This document shows, in pieces, positions 21,137 through 33,002 of a DNA stretch of 64,000 nt. The stretch is from the NCBI GenBank assembly GCA_016648135.1, contig JADDOH010002554.1, positions 62,001 to 126,000 on the forward strand, in the 5' to 3' direction. Every line of letters begins with the position of its first letter. Within the stretch, counting starts at the first letter, position 1. The DNA comes from Agrypnia vestita. Lineage: Eukaryota > Arthropoda > Insecta > Trichoptera > Phryganeidae. Both the position numbers and the translations under genes were made by a program. The notes beneath the pieces were generated by a model, which saw nothing but the letters and a program-made list of their open reading frames with translations, had not been told where the DNA came from and searched no databases.

Positions 21137-22688
21137 AAAATTTGATGAATCTTTCATAAAATATTAATTATAAAAACATTAATGTTCCATTATAAATATT
21201 AATGAAAATGTAAAAAATATTATTGTTTTGGTTTTTAAACAAGTAGGTGAATTAATTAATTTCAAGAAGGCAAATATCAATAATATTTTTGGAGGATTTA
21301 ATAAAATCAAGAAGCGCTCCTTCTAGCGAAACTGTTTAAATCCGTTTCAAGTCATTGAGATTGATACCTTAATAATTTCGTTGAAAACAAAAAATCTGTT
21401 TCTCCTAAATAATAATTCGTCATTAATTTAATACCTACCGTAATAATGGAAAAATAAAATAATAAGCGCGTTTGCAAAATCTGTTTTTAAAACAAAGAAA
21501 ACTCAACTGTTCTGTTAAAAACCACGATAATGACCACGAAAACATGACAAAGTCCATGCATACACATTTATAATTTTATAATTCTGTTTATTATTTAGCT
21601 GTCATGATTTAATCTAACTTAAAAATATTAATTATGTACTCGTTTATATTTCCGGACCAACAATCGCTGGATGAATGCGCTCATCCAGTGGTAATCGAAG
21701 GAAGTCCAGAGGCTAATAGGTAACCTAAAAATTGTATGGATTAACAAAATAATTGGATGCGATTATAACGATTGGTTCACGGCAGATGAAAATGGAAGCA
21801 ACTGTGAAAATGTTAAGCTACGTTTTCCGATATATATATGCATTTAACATTTCCTGTCACGCTTGTATTTGCTTATAAGTCGACGATACGATGCGATAAA
21901 AATATTTTTTTAATTTTGTATAATGCGCAAAAAATGGCGTATTTGTATAGATTTCCAAATTTCTTTCTCTTCTTTTTAGCCTCTCGCAACTCTTTTTATA
22001 ATTTTTTTTTTGTGTATTTTCACTATGACTCCCAGAGTTGCGGCGTTATATCCGTTTTTATAAATGCAGCTGATGTTACTATCTTGCATTTCTTATAATT
22101 TTTTCACATTTTTTTTGCTTATTTCTATTTTTAATCTTCAATTAAGTTTGAAAACGGCTAATAATGATTTTCATGATGATTTTATTTTTATTTTATTTTA
22201 TTTTGGGAAACATACAGAACAATGTAATAACAAAAATTATATAATATCAAAAAAATATTCATTAAGCATGACCAGTGAAGTATCTTCGAAGCTGGTAAAA
22301 AAACTAAGTAAAAAAATGATAACGAATATGTGATAAAAGTTTAAATTATGATAGGTAATCATTTCAAAGATTTAAATTATGATAATGCATAAAATGGGTG
22401 GGAAAAGGGAGGGGATGGGATTAAATTAAAGAAGTATTAAAATCATTTCAATAATCGTAAATGAGTTTACGGAGTTCCATTTTAAATAAAAGCAAATTTT
22501 CAATAAAAATGTCTAGGTTATTTGTAGAATTTGACAGATTGTATTTTGAAGTGGAACGAGTTACAAAGCAGTTTTTAAGTAGTTAGTCCTACCAAAGTTT
22601 GAGTAAAATAAATTATTTGATCACGTTGAGTATGTAGGACAGCTTAAACCTATTTGTTCTAATAAATAGGGTAAGTCAACAAAGTATT
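21137..22688. other. AT-rich sequence, nothing recognised
   Basis: Frames at 21838-22333 are T/A-rich and featureless. No repeat ends were identified. Confidence 0.45.
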
Positions 22689-22961
22689 TCAAGATTTTAT
22701 AAAGATAACATAGATCTTGTATGCATCTTCGATTGATAGAGGAGGGATTTTATGATAACACTCGCTTTCTGTGAATGAGTTGAATTCTAAGCGGGAACGG
22801 AAATTTAAAATATTGAGAAATTTGTGTTGGATATTTTCAAGTCGTTCTCTGTGTATAAAATAATGAGTATTCCAGACTACTGATCCAAACTCTAGTTGAC
22901 TGCGTACAAATGAAAAATACAAAGTGATTAATGTATACGATGATTGAAATGGGTTTGTCAT
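22689..22961 (-). mobile_element. LINE reverse-transcriptase C-terminal fragment
   Basis: The minus-strand frame contains LYFSFVRSQLEFGSVVWNTH, a hallmark of the segment after the RT domain of Jockey/CR1-like LINEs (LVRSxLEYGSVVWNP type), followed by RERLENIQHKFLNIL. It is a 5'- and 3'-truncated remnant. Confidence 0.8.
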
Positions 22962-23336
22962 TCTGGCAATGAAACCATGGAGTCGATATGCTTATATGAT
23001 ATGATGATACATTTTTACATTAATTGTGTGTAATCTTAGTTTGTGACGTCTTCACATTGATATACGTATTTATTGTGACAAGACTTTTGTCACTATGAGA
23101 TAAGATTGACTAAATACGTCTGGCCTTCATCGTCGATCGCCGCTGCCGGCTCCTTGACCGGGGTGCGCATACATCCATCCACCAGGAGTGATGGAAACGG
23201 CTACTTACCCGTCTTACAAAGTATAAAGTATTATATTCAGTTGTGCTTGTGCGCACCTGTTTTGTGTGCAGTTGCCGAGTGTGCTGTTCACATATGCACA
23301 GTTATATGGTCACATTACGAAAAGAAAGTAGTTTGA
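22962..23336. other. Unassigned, with a GC-richer patch
   Basis: The patch at 23118-23220 (GTCGATCGCCGCTGCCGGCT and on) is GC-richer than its surroundings. No frame or repeat partner was recognised. Confidence 0.3.
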
Positions 23337-23516
23337 GTAGCTTGTTGGTCTTGTGGTTAGGACTCTCGCCTCGTGATCCAAAGTTCGAATCTCACTCCAA
23401 ACAAGCAAGTTTGTCATATTTTCATAGCGCAAGCTTTTAGCTGAGTTTGAAAATAATAAGAATACTGATGTGACACGAATTCCGTGTTCGCATCTCTATT
23501 TTTTTGAAAAAAAAAG
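23337..23516 (+). mobile_element. SINE family B, copy 2
   Basis: Complete head (AGCTTGTTGGTCTTGTGG), B-box-like AGTTCGAATCTC, body (TTTTCATAGCGCAAGC), and end CGTGTTCGCATCTCTATTTT with an A-rich tail. Confidence 0.85.
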
Positions 23517-23555
23517 GAATAAATTTTATTTCTCTCTTTGTACGGTAAAACATAT

Positions 23556-23790
23556 GTTTTTAAGATAAATTATAGATGTTTAATAGAGATTAAGCTATTT
23601 ATAAGGGATGGCAGATATGGAAGTCTATCGGGTGTGATCACTTTACATAATGTAACGTTCATCAATTCAACCCATGATAAACTATCATATCTATCAAATT
23701 TTAGAAGTTTTATATATGTGAACTTTGCGTATATTTTTTCCTATGTGAGTTGTATTTTACTACCGCCACCTGTGGCTAATATTAGTTATC
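23556..23790 (+). repeat. MITE family D, copy 1 (decayed)
   Basis: It shares AAGATAAATTATAGATG, GGAAGTCTATCGGGTG, TAATGTAACGTTCATC and CCCATGATAAA with 53400-53570. Other members lie at 27420, 30943, 57225 and 61795. Confidence 0.5.
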
Positions 23791-24164
23791 CCCATAAATC
23801 GAAATAAATGTCGTCATTGGTCAAGAGATCTTTTTTTTTATTAGAGTTTTTAAAGCGATACGCTTTTATGTGTAGGTATATGATATTCTTCAGAATTATA
23901 AAAATTTGTATAATATGCTTAAAAATTATTTAAATTTTAAACTCCTTTTTTGACCAGTCTCGTCATTTTTATTTAAAAAGTTTTGATAAAGTTAAAAATA
24001 TTCAGAATAAATTTTTTGTTGATGGTATTTCTTAATGTATACATAAATAAACCAGTATAAGTATGTATGTGAAATTAAGACAACTCCCCCGACAATTTAA
24101 TTTAACTGAATAAGGACGGGTTTTATCAATTTGGTTTATCAATAGTGCTAGTTAATATTTAAGC

Positions 24165-24642
24165 ATAAATTCGCAGTAAATTTCTCTTAAATTATCACTT
24201 TATTATCGCTGGATACCACGTATTTAGCATTGACTAGAACATTCCATCCAATTCTCGCTCATAGTATTTATCGCATTTATTTCGCCAATTAGGTACTTCG
24301 CTCGATAATTTACGACTGGCCAAACTAGATTGTCTCGCGCATTTTTTGGCCGATTTTGCACCGAACAAACTGTCAACACGACAGCTCTGCGCGGTGGCCT
24401 AAATCCGCGCTATTTATATCTAAAAACTGGATTATTGAACCTCCTAGATTTTTCTAGTATTAAAGAAAATGTTCTCGTCAATTATAGGCTTTTCCAGGTG
24501 TTTCTCGAATGATGCAGCGATTTCCAGAGTGTGGTAGTGTGTTCCAAAATGTAGTGAAAGATCCTAAAGGTTTCGATGTTATTTTTCTCATTGACGTATG
24601 ATGAGGGATTCTGTACTTAATCTCTTTTGCCATTTCATTACA
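24165..24642 (-). mobile_element. LTR-like repeat H, copy 2, with minus-strand TATA box
   Basis: It shares TAGAACATTCCATCCAAT and TTTATCGCATTTATTTCGCC with other copies, and ends CCATTTCATTACA (24630-24642). On the minus strand, GAA/TTC clusters precede TTAGATATAAATAGCGCGG (24404-24422), the same TATA plus GC-rich leader as at 17236. Confidence 0.6.
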
Positions 24643-25248
24643 GTGTATTTAATTAATTTTGTATGTTTTCATTAGAATGAGGTTTTACTTGCAAAGTACA
24701 CGGTATTAATATAATACATTCAGTTATTGTGGATACACTCCAAGTACAAGCCCAGTATTCTGTGCTCCTTAGTAAATATTTATGAACGTGTGGAGTATAG
24801 TAACCAGCGGTTACCAGAAGCAACTCAATCGCACGTCGGTATAATAATATGTTTCCTTCGCACGCGAGCGGAAGTTTCGCCGAAATTGACTATTTATTAG
24901 TTTTCTCCCCATTTTTCAGTTGCTCTACAACTTTCCGAGCGGCAGCCTATTATAAAAAATATTGTAACAATTAAACATCGCCATCTTTTTATTACATCTG
25001 ATAAAACCGTTTGATTGGCGATATCAAGGATAAGTTTAAATATTTTAGACAATGACGGCCTTTGAAGTCCAATGGAAATCACACTGGATTTTCAATAACC
25101 GGTGAGGTAACAGTACGTCTATGTGTTTTTTCAAGATTTTGTAGTTTTGATGTATTTTGCTATAGTAATTAGACCTTAAACAGGTCATGGGGTCCGATAG
25201 AGTAGTAGACTGATAACGTTAGCATTAACAATAAACATTTATAAATAC

Positions 25249-25760
25249 TGTCACAGGTCGTGGCTTCGTTTAATAATTTTCAATGCTTCAAATGAAAGCA
25301 TTGGAAATTAATAAAGTCACTTAATGCGAATTTAATTTAACACTCATCCCAAATTGACAATATTTCGCACATTATCATTCGACTATGAACACTTTATTAT
25401 CGCTGGGTAATACTTTGTTTTATCACTTGCTAGAATATTCCATTCAAATTATCGCACATTTATTTTTTTATTTTATTTAATTATTAATAAATATAATATT
25501 TTATTACAATGATACCTGGAAAATGTTTACAATTATTTTTTTTGTATGTATATACCTCACCAAAAAGAATTATGATTCTTATGTGTGGTGAGGGAGATAA
25601 AATACATAAGTAGGTATCGCTTATTTTCAACGCCAGTTAGGTATTTCGGTCGGTTATTTCGCTTAATATCTGTCGCTCTGAATTTTTTACGACTGGCTGG
25701 CCGTCGTTCCATAGCTGATATCACACCAATAAAAATGTCAAAAAAATGACTCATTATACT
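25249..25760 (-). mobile_element. LTR-like repeat H, copy 3, interrupted
   Basis: It begins TGTCACAGGTCGTGGCTTCG (compare 16129), carries AGAATATTCCATTCAAATTA, is interrupted from about 25465 to 25624 by unrelated AT-rich sequence, and resumes with GCCAGTTAGGTATTTCGGTC. The HSE/TATA half is lost. Confidence 0.55.
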
Positions 25761-27419
25761 TGAGTTTAATTTTAATTTATTATTCGATTTTTAATAATTT
25801 TAATTTTAATTTTCAATGATACGTTAACTGAATACTCGTTATAAAATACATAAAAAACATTATTTAAAACTTAGCCAACTATTCCAAGTACAATAACTTA
25901 ATCCTGCTTTAGCAACATGCATAAATATATATTTAATGTATCAATGTAGTGTGTAAGTTTATGTGAATAAATAATTGATTTCATGTGTTCTATGAGTTCA
26001 AGTTACTATTAATAAAATGATAGTTGTATAAGAGTGACCTTTTGACTGATGCCAGAGTATCTTAAAGAATATCAGCATCAATTTTAGGGTCAGCACAATA
26101 CATATTGTATGTACTATACGTTGTTGCGATGGAAGAAAAATAACCGACATTATTAAGTTGTAGTTCAGCATTCGAATTTAGGTCAGATAAAAAAAGATAA
26201 TCAACAGCTCCACCGAGAAACTTCAACAGTATAAGAATCTCTCATCGACAGGTGAAGTATAAAACTATTATTACAATCGAAAATCAGTTGTAAAATATAA
26301 TTTGTAATTTAACTCAAAAACTAGATAACGTAGCTGATGTTTTCCATCCATTTTAACAATCAACATGAATAAAATATATATAATTAACACCAAATCCATC
26401 GATAAAATTAAATACAAGTTATAAAATCATTACACTCAGTCCTTCGATTGGGAAATTTCCCAAAAACCATGTTCCATTTTCATTTAAAAATGCAAAATGG
26501 TATTTTATCATGAAAACATTTCGTAGTGTGGCAAAGAATTTTTCTTTTAATATTCAGTACATGATTTAGTCATAAAATTCCAATGAAATCTATTGTACCA
26601 TAAATATTTACTGATTTGGCTTAAAATAAAAAATATATTTTCTTTAAAGTTGAACCGAATGAAATTTAGGTAAAAGTGTAAATTCGTATATACTAATAAC
26701 CTTTTCGTTTTGAAGTAATTAAGAAGTAAGCCTTTGACACATAGTAAGAACATTTTCTTATGCCTTGTGCCCACTTTGACATTCCAATTGTTTAAGATTG
26801 TGTATTATAAATGCAATTAATCTTGAAAATTCAAAATATGTAAATTCAACCTTGCATGACATTGCCACTGAAGGGTGACCAAAGACCAAAGGAGGACAAA
26901 GTAAATTTATACGTAAAGTTAAATCCAAAGTAATTATTTTAATTATCAACGTAAAGTTGTAAAACGAGATATAAATTCTGTTTCATCAGATTTGTTTATT
27001 TGTTTTGACCTATTTTATTAATCACAACGTTTTTTATTTTTCTTCGTTTTACTACTGACAGAGCAGTAAGAGAGCAAAAGCAAAGCTATCAGGCGCCACC
27101 TGTTCTCATCTGTGGCATTTCGGACGGCTTCTTGAATTGAGTCATTGGTTGCAGACTTCACCTCATCTGGGTTGTGATCTTCGAGGTCGGGTTCCCTCGA
27201 CTCTTCCTTATTTATTGCATTGGTAAGTCTTGTGACATGTCCGGAGTACTACTTCTTCTGAGAGAATATTTTGAGTATGTCCAAATTTTTCAGAACAGAA
27301 CTGGATATTTTGTCACGGGGACATCAATAATCAATTTATATTTTAGTTGTCTTCTTAATTTTTGGAAGTTCTATATATTTAAATTAAACGCCACGTTTCA
27401 CATGTGAGTTGCAAGGATC
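25761..27419. other. AT-rich sequence, nothing firmly recognised
   Basis: A GC-richer patch at 27060-27210 (GGCGCCACCTGTTCTCATCT) may be a LINE fragment. The frames at 26547-26949 are featureless. Confidence 0.35.
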
Positions 27420-27575
27420 ATGGTATTCTATCATGGGTGGAAATGGCGAACGTATAATGCACATGATCACTTAAGCCAACCGTACGATAGGTCGTAAGTC
27501 CTATGTACACCCAAAATACTTCTCTACCTACACTCCCTTAAAAATACAGTTTCGTCTCTGTGAGACATCTATAAT
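27420..27575 (-). repeat. MITE family D, copy 2
   Basis: On the minus strand it carries ATAGATGTCTCACAGAGACG and a GTGTA...GTACATAGGACTTACGACC section related to 53400-53540. Confidence 0.6.
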
Positions 27576-27579
27576 ATAC

Positions 27580-27775
27580 ATTAATTGACTTCACTTCACC
27601 CGTTTCCCATTTCATTTGGGGTCGGCTCTCCTTACTTTTCTTTTCCACGAGTCCCTGTTCTGGACCAGCGCTTCGTCCAAGCTGGGTCCACCTCTACTTC
27701 TTTTTGTCTCTTGTATTTTGAATCACCTTCAACCATCTCTCACACGTCTCTCAATTCGACCACCATAGTCTATTA
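27580..27775 (-). mobile_element. Probable LINE fragment, antisense
   Basis: The plus strand reads CCATTTCATTTGGGGTCGGC and continues with Pro/Ser-rich frames, as commonly seen antisense to the 3' part of RTE-type LINEs. No definite motif was found. Confidence 0.35.
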
Positions 27776-28329
27776 AACATAATACACACCAATTTGTTAA
27801 ACTCTCACTCGATCTCTCGATCTTAATTATTGTTTAAAATCATACTTAATAGTGAATATTTGGCAAATAAATTAAGGGATGATAATTCGTTATCCGTTTT
27901 TGTATTACTGTTTTGCACTTTTTCACCCCCAGCACTAGACGAGGTGTATTAAACAGTTTTATGTTTCACTTGGGAATCACAGGTTTCGTGTGGATGTACA
28001 CAAAGGCGTCCCGAAAGCAGACTAATGTATCCAACTTTGTTCCGAACAAAAGTTTATACGGTTCAGTCATTATAGCCGCCCTTTTAACCCTATCCCCAGT
28101 CAGTCAGGGCACGCGCGGGGTGCTCACAAACATACTCATTACCTGAATCAGTAAAGGACATGCTGTATATACACAGGGGTATGTGTACAGTGAGAGCGAA
28201 AACTTTGCAAATGTACAGAATAGTTCAAGCAGCAAAAATTGGTAACTATTTTTACATTGGAAAAACTTAGAGAAATTTTTAAGAGTTAATGAGCATTTGA
28301 GATGTCTAAATAAAAACAATGAATAATAG

Positions 28330-28572
28330 CTGCAATCCTTCAAAAATGACGGAACAATGGTTCGCGTCTTTGCGTTAGCCCTAGTAAATATTTATAGCAA
28401 CTTTTTTGGGCTCCACGAGAGGCGGCTGTAGCAACACGCGTCGAACGGCCAGTTCGGGTTTGGTGGCCCGGGGTTCAATCCCCATCTCCAGCCGTTTAAT
28501 TTCGTTATTTCGACGTTACACAACGTTACGGGGACATACGGATGGACGGACAGACAATAAAATTATTATGTG
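28330..28572 (+). mobile_element. SINE family C, copy 2
   Basis: Same parts as the copy at 6068: TCAAAAATGACGGAAC, GGCTCCACGAGAGGCGGC, B-box-like GGGGTTCAATCCCC, GACGGACAGACAATAAAATT. Conserved order over 240 bp defines the family. Confidence 0.75.
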
Positions 28573-30360
28573 TCTTAATTCATAAATTTCGAACCATCTG
28601 ATATAATATAATCATCATTAAAAATTTTAATAAATATTCTCTTTAAATAAATAATTCTCTCTTAGACCTTCTTCCATTGAAACTATTTTATACTTTATTA
28701 ATAAAAAAATACAAACAGAATTAATTTAAGCCCCTCCCACTATAATTAATCTGTCTATACTTGAAAATTAATTATGGTACATTTCTTGTCCTGAAAAGGG
28801 AGCATGTTGAATTTTAACAATTAATTGTAAAAATAAAAACGGCTTTCCTGAAGACACCACGTGGATAGTATGGATGATAAGAAAATTTCCAATGTGGTTG
28901 CCCACAATATGCCAAAAAGATGAAGAAGAAAATCAATTGAGGTTAAAATATTGTGTTTATTCATTTATTTACAAGTGTTTTTATAATTTAATGTATCAAT
29001 AAAATGTATTATAATATATTATGATTGAATAGACATTTCATATTATTATTTACCATTAACATAAAAATAGACAGTCTGTCTAGGGGTAGAGAATTCCGAA
29101 GTAAAATAATTCGGGGATGGGTACCAGCAACGGTGGAGCATGGGGAAGAACTTAGCCTTCGATACGCCTTTCTTCCAGGCAAATGCAAAGTAAAGTAAGA
29201 ATTGTTTTAATAGCTTCAATACTGCGCTGGCAAAGGGTAGCAGGTACTTTTACTACCAGTAACCGCTCTAAAGGTAATGGTTTAGTAATAGATACCCTTG
29301 GGGGTGTTCCGACAACTGCGCACAACAAGAGAGCGCCGATCATAACGCCCAATACAAAAAGTAAATGAGGACATTTATTCCCAAGTATTTAATTGTAGAA
29401 TGTTTTACGAGGCTGAAAAATAAAAAATAACTTAAGGTAACGCTTTGGGAGTTTTTTAATCTCTTTTATATTCTGGATCTAATGGAAAAAATTATGTTCT
29501 CTTGATGAAATTGAACGTTTTTCAACATGTTTTCTCACACCCTTTATCAATTTAATTAAATATAAGGTACAAATACATACATACATGCAATAAATTGTCA
29601 TTTTTTTATACTTTGTAGTCATGTAGACCTCATCAGTGAAGAGGAGCTCTTGAGTCTGATAAGGGAGCCTCAGTTCTTATTTTGTATATAGGTACATATG
29701 CGAGTCCTTTAATAATACGGTAATAAAAGGTAATTTGATAATGAAAAGTTGAAGTATTTTGAGAAAAGCTATAAGTTTAAATGATTTATGAATTAAAGTT
29801 GGAATTTACGAAGGTTTTAATTTTTTAATTTGTTCTATAAGCTTATTGATGCAGCGTATCTCGATAGGTAGATTATTGTAGTAATTAATGGCTTTAAAAA
29901 TATATAACATGTTTTCCATTGTTAAAAATAAACTTTTTTATGGATTGTTTCACAAAATTTCCAACATTATTAGTACGTTACTGGTTAGGTTAAGTTTAAA
30001 AAAAGCTTATTTTTTATTTATTTTTAAATTTGTACTTTCGGTCTGCGCGCCGTAAAGGCGCGCTGTTGTCCGTGTTGTGCTGCGCGCTTTTGTAAGTCTT
30101 GCGCGCAGGTGCATGGCGCGCAATTGTCGGGTTTCCTGATAGGATCAGCCTCCGCAGACAAGGTTTTGCGGTTCAGAAGGCAACGGCAAGGCATGTTACG
30201 ACATGCGACCAGATTGCTGATCGGAGTCCATCGTGTTCTGGGCAAGTTGGTGTGAAATGTGCTACCATCCGTATGGCAGTGGCGAGCCATCTCCTTCCGG
30301 TAATTGTATGCGGGGTTCACTGATGAGAATACAAATTATAGTATACTTGTAATCAATCAA
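28573..30360. other. Mostly AT-rich; two GC-richer patches of unknown origin
   Basis: The patch 29060-29370 carries short open frames on both strands without domain signal. The patch 30035-30320 is rich in GCGCGC-type steps (CTGCGCGCCGTAAAGGCGCG) and resembles neither a SINE nor a coding exon. Confidence 0.35.
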
Positions 30361-30856
30361 TCAAAGAAACTCGTGTTTCCCTATCCGCCAAGTTTTCTCC
30401 ACAACCAGCCACAACCACCCATCCGTGGTTACGGTGGTGGATAGTCCTTGGTGTCACATCGAAAATATGCGAGTTTGGTGGGGGTGGCTGTACGTGGGTG
30501 GGAGTGGGTGACGAAAATGTGCTTTCTAGGACATTGTTTTGTTATGGGAAGGCCGCAAATGCTTCAGATTGTTTCAGAATAGGCGCGCCGACTGTGTCGG
30601 TGAGTCTAGGAGGTTCTGGAAAAACCTGCTCTAGAAAGTTCTGGAAGGAGAAGGTTCTAGAAAATTCCCGAAAGTTCTATAAGGTTCTAAACTGAGTGGC
30701 GGAATGTGTCGGTGTGTCTAGACGGTTCCTGTACATTCCATAAATTCTTTGAAAGTTCTGGAAGGAGAGTGTTCTAGAAGGTTCGCGAAAGTTCAATGAC
30801 GATCCAAACAGTGTACCAAAAATCTACGCGTGCGAAGCCGCGCGGGCACAGCTAGT
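30361..30856 (+). mobile_element. Helitron-like non-autonomous element carrying HSE arrays (3' end)
   Basis: The segment ends GAAGCCGCGCGGGCACAGCT followed by AGT: a short GC-rich palindrome (30837-30847) a few bases before CTAGT, the layout of a Helitron 3' end. No inverted termini or target duplication are seen, which agrees with a Helitron. The left boundary is uncertain; 30361 is a guess. It holds the heat-shock-element module listed at 30612-30794. Confidence 0.45.
30612..30794. promoter_or_regulatory. Dense perfect heat-shock-element arrays
   Basis: Heat-shock factor trimers bind alternating nGAAn/nTTCn units every 5 bp. Units at exact 5-bp phase: TTC-GAA at 30614-30621; GAA-TTC-GAA at 30634-30646; TTC-GAA-TTC-GAA-TTC at 30655-30677; GAA-TTC-GAA at 30751-30763; TTC-GAA-TTC-GAA-TTC at 30772-30794. 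Eighteen units in 183 bp, arranged as two diverged tandem copies about 117 bp apart. No TATA box or coding frame follows directly. Confidence 0.85.
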
Positions 30857-30942
30857 ATCTGTCTGAGATGCGCTCTTCATACACATTGCCCGCAGAGAAG
30901 AATCTGTACTTACTTTAAAGGCCAAAGATAAAAATGTAATCA

Positions 30943-31090
30943 TTAATTAAGGATAAATTATAGAAGTCTCACAGAGACGAAGCTATTTTTATATGAGAAA
31001 AGGGGATGAAAGTCTCTTATACAATGGCTCAGGGCTTACAATCTGTATGAGCTGGCTCAAGTGATCATCACTCTACACAATTCATGTTCA
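30943..31090 (+). repeat. MITE family D, copy 3
   Basis: It carries AAGGATAAATTATAGAAGTC, TCACAGAGACGAAGC, TTTTTATATGAGAAA, GGCTCAGGGCTTACAATCTG and GCTGGCTCAAGTGATCATC, shared with 57225-57335 and the antisense of 57535-57655. Confidence 0.7.
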
Positions 31091-32480
31091 CCGATTCCAA
31101 ACATTATCAATTTTTTTTTCTATATAATATAGTTATATTTAGTTCAAATCGAAAACATTTTATATATTGCACTGGCCTCTGCTAGAGACATCTGTTGTTA
31201 TTTTTTCTCATTTACAAGATACTGTACATAGATTTCGCGACTGGTAATATAATACCTCTTTATTTATTTTTTCAAAGTGGTGTTTTTTTAGCAATATTCC
31301 TTAATAACGTATTTTGATATTCTTTCGAATTATTACATATTTACTAGAATACGCCTGAAAATAAATATTTTGTTTTTTTTACTCCTCTCGTGCACCAGCA
31401 TATTATATTTTTAACAATATTTTTATATGAAAGTATGTATGTTCTAAGAACACATTAACTGGATTTGGTCCCCAGAGGGATGATTAATTAATTAAGGATA
31501 AATTATAGCTATTTATATATCTTATTATTGATTATTTTATTAAATAATACGTCGACCTTCAATAGCTCGACTGTACAGTTACAAGTTTTACGGTTTCTAA
31601 TTTTTTTAAACTCTAGATAAACAATTTTTTATTTGAAAGTATTTTTTTAAGTCCATTTGAAAGAGTAGGCCGTTAAAGAGCTTGTATTTAAGAGTTTATA
31701 ATCAAAGAGCTTATATTTATGAGCTTGTATTCAAAGAGCTTTATTTACTAGTTTTTGTGTATTGTAACTTGAAAAAAAATGGTTTAGGTAATTTTTACCT
31801 ATGAAATTTTAAAATTCTAACGACTTCAACACTTAATGATTTAAAAAGGCGATTTTCAATTCAATTTAATAACAATTATAAAATATACCTTTTGCGATCC
31901 GATTAAAAAAGAAAGAAATTGAATTATAGATTCCGAATTAGAATAATACGTAAAAATTTTGAGGGACGCCATTTTTTGTAGATATTTTAATAATTATTAT
32001 TATTTGTGTAATTAATAGAATAGAACTTAATCCAAAAAATATTTATATAAATTTATATTTGATACCGATAAAATTAGTGTTTAATTAATCTCTCAATAAT
32101 GACATTAAAAACGATATAAACATACTTATTTTATTTTTAAAAAATTATGGAAACAACGTCACTCTATCATCTACATTTATATTGTCTCATTTATTCATTT
32201 TGGGTCTACGTTCTTCCTTCAGAATTAATAATTAAGGTCATTTTTATAACAAAATAATTTCCATTGTTTGATGCGATAACTTAATTTGATTGAGTTGACA
32301 GTATTCTGTTTTGTGTTTCCACGCGTCACAGGCAGCTGTCAATATAAAATATGTATGTTTGCTTCAGACACGGATTCAAGGACAGATATTATGAAATTAT
32401 AGGATACACTGGATTTGTTTTTCTATAAGTTATATTTATATTTATTAAACATTTCCTTAACATTAATACTCAAACCAAAG
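31091..32480. other. AT-rich sequence, nothing recognised
   Basis: Only a short internal repetition of AAAGAGCTTGTATT-like units at 31675-31745 is visible. Confidence 0.45.
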
Positions 32481-32489
32481 TTTCTTGTA

Positions 32490-33002
32490 ATATCCTCGAG
32501 AATTACATAGACATAGAATATAATACCAATAGAATTAATTACAGATTAATGGACTAAATTTTTACTTTTGTTTTGTTCCCCATGAATTTTAAGTTTACAT
32601 TTATTTATTTTAAAATATCCTTATTATTGTTTGTTTCCCTTTTAAATATGTTTTGATTTTATCTTTTATATATTTTTTTTGGTTTATTTTGTCTCCTTAT
32701 CTTATTTATCTGGTATATTGGTTTAATTATCTTTATTTTAAAGGTCTCTAATTATTACTGTTTGCTTGTGTACTTATCATTGTTTATATACATTGTTAAT
32801 TTATTTTATATTATTCATTTTATTTTGTTTTATATTGTTACATTTATATTGTTATATTTTATATTGTTCATTTATCATTTATTATTTTTAATTATTTACG
32901 GCAAAACTAGTTTTCCTTTAAATCCTTTAAATTTTATTATACTTTAAAAGCCCACAAGAGAGTTTATTATTAATAAATAAATAAAATAAAATAAATAATA
33001 AT
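32490..33002 (+). mobile_element. LINE 3' end (same family as 11879)
   Basis: The end of the RT frame (TNRINY) and the 3'UTR (TTTTGTTCCCCATGAATTTT, TTTTGGTTTATTTTGTC) match 12090-12360. It finishes in an AATAAATAAATAAAATAAA simple tail near 32970-33002. Confidence 0.7.

Noticed and set aside
23106..23440. Two overlapping plus-strand frames
   Set aside because: The second is the translation of SINE B; the first has no motif.
29060..29370. Opposing 61- and 66-codon frames in a GC-richer patch
   Set aside because: No recognisable protein, no splice structure, and both strands open equally.
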